Shown in pieces: positions 30,622 through 34,649 of a stretch of DNA of 34,649 bases. Origin of the DNA: Actinomycetota bacterium. Its GTDB lineage: Bacteria > Actinomycetota > Acidimicrobiia > Acidimicrobiales > Iamiaceae. A program made the position numbers and the translations under genes. The stretch spans positions 1 through 34,649 of the forward strand of contig JAHBSN010000007.1 of NCBI GenBank assembly GCA_019639095.1, written 5' to 3'. Numbering within the stretch: position 1 is the first letter of the stretch; each line of letters begins with the position of its first letter. Under the pieces are notes generated by a model, which ran no database searches, was not told the origin of the DNA, and saw only the letters and a program-made list of their open reading frames with translations.

Positions 30622-32952
30622 GGCCCGGCTCGACAGGCTGAGCGCGAAGTCGCCCCGGGCGTCGGTCCACCAGTGCGTGGTGGTGAACCCGGCGGCGGCC
30701 AGCTCGTCCTCCACGCGCTCGCGGCGGAACTTGGCGCTGATCTCGGTGCGGATGCTCTCGCCGGGGGCGAACGACCGGGAGACGCCCAGGCTCGGCACCG
30801 ACACCTGCTGGGACCCGCGCGCCACCAGGTGCATCTCGATCCACTCGTCGACGTCGTTCCATCGGGCCTCGTGGGCCCAGCCGTCGGGGTCGAGCTCGGC
30901 GTCGAGGCGATGGGCCAGCACGGCCAGCACGTTGCGGTTGAACTCGGCGGTCACCCCGGCGTCGTCGTCGTAGGCGGCTACGAGCCGCTCGGGATCCTTG
31001 ACCAGGTCGGTGCCGAGCAGCAGCCAGTCGCCGGGGCGCAGGCTGGCGGCGAGGTCGGCCAGGAAGCGAGCTCGGTGGGCGGGCTCGAAGTTGCCGATGG
31101 TCCCGCCCAGGAGCGCCACGGTGCGGCGACCGCCGGCGGGCAGCGCGTCGAGGTGGTGGTCGAAGTCGCCGATCACGCCGTGCACCGCCAGGCCGGGGTG
31201 GCGCTCGGCGATGGTGTGGGCCGCCCAACGCAGGATCCCCTCGGACACGTCGAAGGGCACGAACCGCTCGAGCTGCCCGGTGGCCTCGAAGGCATCGAGT
31301 AGCAGGCGCGTCTTGTCCGAGGTGCCCGAGCCCAGCTCCACCAGGGTGTCGGCGCCCGACGCCTCGGCGATCGTGGCCGCCTCGCGCTCGAGGATCTCGC
31401 GCTCCCGGCGGGTGGGGTAGTACTCGTCGAGCCGGGTGATCTGGTCGAACAGCTCGCTGCCGCGGTCGTCGTAGAACCACTTGGGCGGGAGGGTGGCGGG
31501 CGTGGCGCCCAGCCCGGTGGCGACGTCGGACCGCAGCGCCCGCTCCAGGTCGGCGGGGTGGAGGTGGACGTCGACCCGGGGCTCGACCACCGGCGGTGCC
31601 GCCGCGCCGGTCAGGTCGATGGTGGTGGACGCAGCGGTCCGGCCCGCGGACCGCGAGGGGCGGGGCGGCTCGAGGTCGTCGGCGAGGCGGACGGTGCTGA
31701 ACGCCCAGCGGGCCGAGGCGGGGAAGAAGTTGCGGTAGGTGGGCCGGGTGTGGCCCGAGGGCGTCACGGGCGCGCCGCCGCGCAGCGTGAGCTGGTTGCA
31801 CATGAACTTGCCGTTGTACTCGCCGATCGCCCCAGCCACGGGCCGGAAGCCCGGATAGGGGGCGTAGGCGCTGGCGGTCCACTCCCAGCCATCGCCCAGG
31901 AGCTGTCGAACGCCGTCGGTCACGGCGGGGTCCGCCGGTCGGGGGTGCAGGGCGCCGGCGCCGAGGTCGTTCGGGGCCTCGCCGGCACCCACCCGGGCGC
32001 ACGCGACCTCCCACTCCGCCTCGGTGGCGAGGCGGGCGCCCGACCAGCGGGCGAAGGCGTCGGCCTCGAAGTAGCTGATGTGGACCACCGGCGTGGCGTC
32101 GAGGACCGGACGGGTGCCGCCCAGGGTGAACACGCTCCAACCGTCGCCATCGCGATCCCAGTAGAGGGGCGCCCGCCAGCCCTGGGCCGACACCGTGTCC
32201 CAGCCCTCCAAGGCGTGCCAGAACTCGTGCCGCTCGTAGCCGCCGTCGGCCATGAAGGCGAGCCACTCGCCCTCGGTGGCCAACCGGTCGGCCAGGCGGA
32301 ACGGGCGCAGGAGGACGTCGTGGGCCGGGCCCTCGTTGTCGAACGCGAACCCGTCGTGGTCGGCGCCCACCCGCTCGATGCCGACGTCGGCCACGTCCAC
32401 CCAACGGAGGGCCTCGGTGGCCGGGCCCGACACGGGTGCGGTGCCCAGGCGGTAGGCGGGGCGCATCGGGTTGCACGAGAACACGTGCTTGATGTCCATG
32501 AGCAGCAGCTCCTGGTGCTGCTGCTCGTGGTGCGCGCCGAGCTCGAGGAGCGGGGCCACCTCGGCCAGGGCATCGTGGTCGAGGGCGGCGATGAGGTCGT
32601 CCAGGGCGCGGTCGACCGCGGCGCGGTACTCGCCCACCTCCTCTGCCGTTGGGCGCGAGATCAGGCCGCGCTCGGCCCGGGGGTGCCGCGGCCCGACGGC
32701 CTCGTAGTACGAGTTGAACAGGTAGTCGTAGGCCGCGTGCACCGGCTGGTAGCCCGCCAGGTGGGGCCCGAGCACGAAGGTCTCGAAGAACCAGGTGGTG
32801 TGGGCGCGGTGCCACTTGGTGGGGCTGACGTCGGGCATCGACTGCACCACCTGGTCCTCGGGCGCCAGCGGCGCGGCGAGCCCCTCGGTGAGCCGGCGGG
32901 TGGCACGGAGGCGCTCGACGACGTCGTTGACCGTGCGCGTCTGGGTGGACAT
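30619..32952 (-). CDS. EgtB-EgtD fusion, ergothioneine biosynthesis
   Basis: One 777-residue frame with two enzymes. Residues 1-425 are EgtB: a DinB-like iron-binding domain with WHRAH (His51) and HHEQQHQE (His142/His146), then a formylglycine-enzyme-like domain with RLATEAEWE, GDGWEWTASAYAPYPGFRP and GEYNGKFMCNQLTLRGG at 377-393. A linker rich in Ala, Pro, Ser and Thr follows (about 426-460). Residues 461-777 are EgtD: PPKWFYDDRGSELFDQIT at 489-506, SAM motif VELGSGTSDKTRLLL at 538-552 and GGTIGNFEP at 616-624. EgtD trimethylates histidine to hercynine; EgtB couples hercynine to a thiol with oxygen. Fungal Egt1 joins the same enzymes in the opposite order. No egtA, egtC or egtE is near. The ATG at 32952 has an AGGGAG ribosome-binding site. 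Confidence 0.93.
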   Translation of the reverse strand: MSTQTRTVNDVVERLRATRRLTEGLAAPLAPEDQVVQSMPDVSPTKWHRAHTTWFFETFVLGPHLAGYQPVHAAYDYLFNSYYEAVGPRHPRAERGLISRPTAEEVGEYRAAVDRALDDLIAALDHDALAEVAPLLELGAHHEQQHQELLLMDIKHVFSCNPMRPAYRLGTAPVSGPATEALRWVDVADVGIERVGADHDGFAFDNEGPAHDVLLRPFRLADRLATEGEWLAFMADGGYERHEFWHALEGWDTVSAQGWRAPLYWDRDGDGWSVFTLGGTRPVLDATPVVHISYFEADAFARWSGARLATEAEWEVACARVGAGEAPNDLGAGALHPRPADPAVTDGVRQLLGDGWEWTASAYAPYPGFRPVAGAIGEYNGKFMCNQLTLRGGAPVTPSGHTRPTYRNFFPASARWAFSTVRLADDLEPPRPSRSAGRTAASTTIDLTGAAAPPVVEPRVDVHLHPADLERALRSDVATGLGATPATLPPKWFYDDRGSELFDQITRLDEYYPTRREREILEREAATIAEASGADTLVELGSGTSDKTRLLLDAFEATGQLERFVPFDVSEGILRWAAHTIAERHPGLAVHGVIGDFDHHLDALPAGGRRTVALLGGTIGNFEPAHRARFLADLAASLRPGDWLLLGTDLVKDPERLVAAYDDDAGVTAEFNRNVLAVLAHRLDAELDPDGWAHEARWNDVDEWIEMHLVARGSQQVSVPSLGVSRSFAPGESIRTEISAKFRRERVEDELAAAGFTTTHWWTDARGDFALSLSSRA

Positions 32953-32985
32953 GGGCGGCTCCCTGCGCGAGCGGGCGGTGGGCGA

Positions 32986-32991
32986 ACGGTA
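32986..32991 (-). promoter_or_regulatory. Possible -10 hexamer of egtBD
   Basis: Minus-strand TACCGT, 33 nt before the ATG, gives a short leader that contains the AGGGAG ribosome-binding site (32959-32964). The -35 is not convincing. Confidence 0.35.
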
Positions 32992-33069
32992 CCCACCCCC
33001 ACCGACACCGAGACGGTCGACCGCCCGGTTCGGCCCGATGTTCACCCCCTCGTAAGGGCAATGACTTAC

Positions 33070-33099
33070 TTGACTCACCCAGCGGGTGAGTAGTACGCT
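33070..33099 (+). promoter_or_regulatory. Transposase promoter with palindrome in its spacer
   Basis: TTGACT (33070-33075) and TACGCT (33094-33099) are 18 nt apart, and the GTG start follows after 7 nt, so the mRNA would be leaderless. ACTCACCCAGCGGGTGAGT (33073-33091), a palindrome with perfect 8-bp arms, overlaps the -35 and fills most of the spacer, as expected of an operator. Confidence 0.6.
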
Positions 33100-33106
33100 C
33101 ACCTAC

Positions 33107-34027
33107 GTGAGCAAGTCGCCCCTCCCCTCCAACCTCATGGAAGCGATCCGCTACTTCAGCGATCCCGACGTGTGCGTCGAGTTCGTGGCGTCGCTCCGCT
33201 GGGAGGACGGCAAGCCTGTCTGCCCCGAGTGCGGCGGCATGGATCACTCGTTCCTGACCACGCGGCGCCTCTGGAAGTGCAAGGCGTGCAAGAAGCAGTT
33301 CTCCGTCAAGGTCGGCACGATCTTCGAGGACTCGCCCCTCGGTCTGGACAAGTGGCTCTGCGCCATCTGGCTCATCGCCAACTCGAAGAACGGCATCTCG
33401 TCGCACGAGCTCGGCCGCTCCATCGGCGTCACCCAGAAGTCCGCTTGGTTCATGCTCCACCGCATCCGCCTCGCCATGCAGACGGGTTCGTTCGACAAGT
33501 TCGACGGCATCGTGGAGGTGGACGAAACCTTCATCGGGGGCCTCGCCCGCAACATGCACAAGAACAAGCGGCCCAAGGGCACCGGGTTCGTCGGCAAGAC
33601 GATCGTGGCCGGTGCGCTCAACCGGGGCGGCGAGGTCACGGCCCGAGTCGTCCCGAACACGAAGACCACCACCCTCACCGGGCACGTGGAGGACGTGGTG
33701 GAGCCTGGGGCGACCGTCTACACCGACGCCCACTCGGGCTACCGCACCCTCGCTCGGGACTACGAGCACGCCACCATCGACCACGCCACCCACTACGTCG
33801 ACGGCCAGGTCCACACCAACGGCATGGAGAACTTCTGGTCCCTGCTGAAGCGTGGCCTCCACGGCACCTACATCTCGGTGGAGGCCTTCCACCTGTTCCG
33901 CTACATCGACGAGCGGGTGTTCACCTTCAACCACCGCGAGGCCACCGACCTCGGCCGGTTCTCCACCGTCGTGGAGATGGCGGCCGGTCGCCGCCTCACC
34001 TGGGACCAGGTCACCGGGAAGGCGTGA
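33107..34027 (+). CDS. IS1595-family transposase
   Basis: A 306-residue transposase. An N-terminal zinc ribbon has CPEC (Cys39/Cys42) and CKAC (Cys58/Cys61), followed by a helix-turn-helix-like ISSHELGRSIGVTQKSAWFMLHR at 97-119. The DDE-type core (ISXO2-like) has EVDETFIGG with Asp139, VYTDAHSGY with Asp207 and HTNGMENFWSLLKRG at 236-250, where Asn238 or Glu241 is the third catalytic residue. The frame is intact. No terminal inverted repeats or target duplication could be fixed; the right end is probably beyond the window. The GTG start is taken from the promoter spacing. Confidence 0.9.
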   Translation: MSKSPLPSNLMEAIRYFSDPDVCVEFVASLRWEDGKPVCPECGGMDHSFLTTRRLWKCKACKKQFSVKVGTIFEDSPLGLDKWLCAIWLIANSKNGISSHELGRSIGVTQKSAWFMLHRIRLAMQTGSFDKFDGIVEVDETFIGGLARNMHKNKRPKGTGFVGKTIVAGALNRGGEVTARVVPNTKTTTLTGHVEDVVEPGATVYTDAHSGYRTLARDYEHATIDHATHYVDGQVHTNGMENFWSLLKRGLHGTYISVEAFHLFRYIDERVFTFNHREATDLGRFSTVVEMAAGRRLTWDQVTGKA

Positions 34028-34341
34028 CAGTGAACACTGAGGCCCCGCCAAGGCTTCTCGGAGCGTTCGGCGCTAGCGTTCGCGCCGTGGAGAAGAAGCG
34101 GAAGATCACGGGGCCTGACGGCACCGAGTACGACGCGACCGAACTCAACTTCCGAACCGAGGGTGAGTACTTCAACGAGTACCTGCTCGATGACGGCACG
34201 GTCCTGCGGTTCAAGGCAGTCGTGACGAAGGTGCAGCGGCTCGACGGGATCTACGACAACGAGGGGATGCCGGTGTACATGGTCCTCTCCAACAACGTCG
34301 TAGTGACGTCGTCCCCGGATGAACTGCGCAAGGGAGGCTGA
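34024..34341 (+). CDS. Small hypothetical protein downstream of the transposase
   Basis: A frame of up to 105 codons whose first GTG overlaps the transposase stop (GTGA). A later GTG at 34087, with TAGCGT 7 nt upstream, gives an 84-residue product (VEKKRKITGPDGTEYDATEL and so on) that fits the conserved-looking part better; I keep the longer frame but favour the second start. The protein is hydrophilic, rich in beta-prone residues (EYLLDDGTVLRFKAVVTKV, YMVLSNNVVV). I do not recognise it. Codon use is less GC-rich than in the rest of the window, in line with recent transfer. It ends 4 bp before the HicB-like gene. Confidence 0.55.
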   Translation: MTVNTEAPPRLLGAFGASVRAVEKKRKITGPDGTEYDATELNFRTEGEYFNEYLLDDGTVLRFKAVVTKVQRLDGIYDNEGMPVYMVLSNNVVVTSSPDELRKGG

Positions 34342-34345
34342 AGCG

Positions 34346-34649
34346 GTGAGCGAAGCGTTAGCTGTCTCGAGGACCGACGTTGAGTACAAGGCAGACCTGT
34401 CCGTCATCAAGGACGTGGCGAAGGACGGACCGACCTTGACGATCGTCTACCAAGTGCCGAGCGAGTCTGGCGATGGTGAGGGGGTCATGGAGCGACTCAT
34501 CCGGCGCTGGGTGGAGAAGGCATCAAGGCACTACCGAACCACCCAAGTCGACCCCGGCGTCTGGGTAGCGGACGTAGTTGGGATCGACGGGGCATGGGCG
34601 GACGGCAAGACCCGTCGAGAAGCCATTGCGAACCTCCCCAGCGTCCTGG
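34346..34649 (+). CDS. HicB-like domain protein, cut by window end
   Basis: From a GTG with GGGAGG about nine bases upstream, 101 codons run off the window. The last 30 residues (VWVADVVGIDGAWADGKTRREAIANLPSVL) have the HicB-antitoxin pattern: a beta strand with Val/Ala, a GxxG-W-A-DGKTRxEA turn, then a helix. The N-terminal 65 residues are unfamiliar (YKADLSVIKDVAKDGPTLTIVYQ). A TTA codon and several GTA/ATT codons, rare in this genome, point to foreign origin. It could be an antitoxin-like passenger of the IS element or the edge of another accessory region; the toxin partner is not seen. Confidence 0.5.
   Translation, partial: MSEALAVSRTDVEYKADLSVIKDVAKDGPTLTIVYQVPSESGDGEGVMERLIRRWVEKASRHYRTTQVDPGVWVADVVGIDGAWADGKTRREAIANLPSVL

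Noticed and set aside
33040-33075. CCCTCGTAAGGG and nearby bases as the left inverted repeat of the IS
   Set aside because: No matching inverted copy was found downstream of the transposase within the window, so the end cannot be assigned.
30622-34051. A long minus-strand open frame through egtBD and the transposase
   Set aside because: It is out of frame with EgtB-EgtD and antisense to an intact transposase; its translation is Arg/Pro/Gly-rich low-complexity sequence.
33901-34410. Minus-strand open frame antisense to the transposase end and the first small ORF
   Set aside because: The plus-strand ORFs have better start context, a ribosome-binding site and a recognisable HicB-like end; the antisense translation shows no domain.

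Overview
This is GC-rich DNA (roughly 70% G+C by eye) from an actinomycete-type bacterium. The gene content fits: a luciferase-like F420 oxidoreductase, steroid-type acyl-CoA dehydrogenases, a CYP142-like P450, KstR-like operators, ergothioneine genes, and many GTG or leaderless starts. A high-GC actinobacterium, perhaps outside the mycobacteria (for example Acidimicrobiia), is my inference; nothing here fixes the species.

Layout. 1-3268 (minus): a tight four-gene operon with a GH63/MGH-like glycosidase, an LLM oxidoreductase, a GNAT acetyltransferase and a HAD hydrolase cut by the window edge. 3390-5282: a membrane O-acyltransferase with a C-terminal SGNH domain. 5317-9282 (minus): AidB and, upstream of it, a two-domain fused acyl-CoA dehydrogenase under a KstR-like box. 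9283-9577 is non-coding and holds three copies of a ~55-nt repeat. 9578-11814: a DUF2237 protein and an M3 oligopeptidase. 11827-13191 (minus): a VapBC-like toxin-antitoxin pair and an AlkB dioxygenase with an apparent LexA box.

13266-30603 looks like a lipid/steroid side-chain catabolic region. It holds a CaiB-like CoA transferase diverging from an amidohydrolase and a FadD19/FadD17-type acyl-CoA synthetase; a carotenoid oxygenase-family protein; a crotonase; a CYP142-like P450 diverging from an alpha/beta hydrolase; a FadE26/FadE27-like heteromeric acyl-CoA dehydrogenase pair; a five-gene LIV-type ABC transporter operon with fused LivH-LivM permease; and an EchA19-like enoyl-CoA hydratase. 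Four sites match or nearly match the KstR consensus (TnnAACnnGTTnnA), and three copies of a second palindrome (type CTGACGGnCCGTCAG) lie at the same or neighbouring promoters. Together the genes could take up a branched or steroidal acid, oxidise its terminal carbon (P450), activate it (FadD), dehydrogenate it (FadE) and hydrate it (EchA). The thiolase, the hydroxyacyl dehydrogenase, ring-degradation genes and the regulators are not in the window.

30619-32952 (minus) is one reading frame joining EgtB (sulfoxide synthase) to EgtD (histidine trimethylase), the reverse of the domain order in fungal Egt1. 33107-34649 starts an IS1595-family element followed by two small ORFs of visibly lower GC, the second HicB-like and cut by the window end.

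No rRNA, tRNA or CRISPR array was seen.
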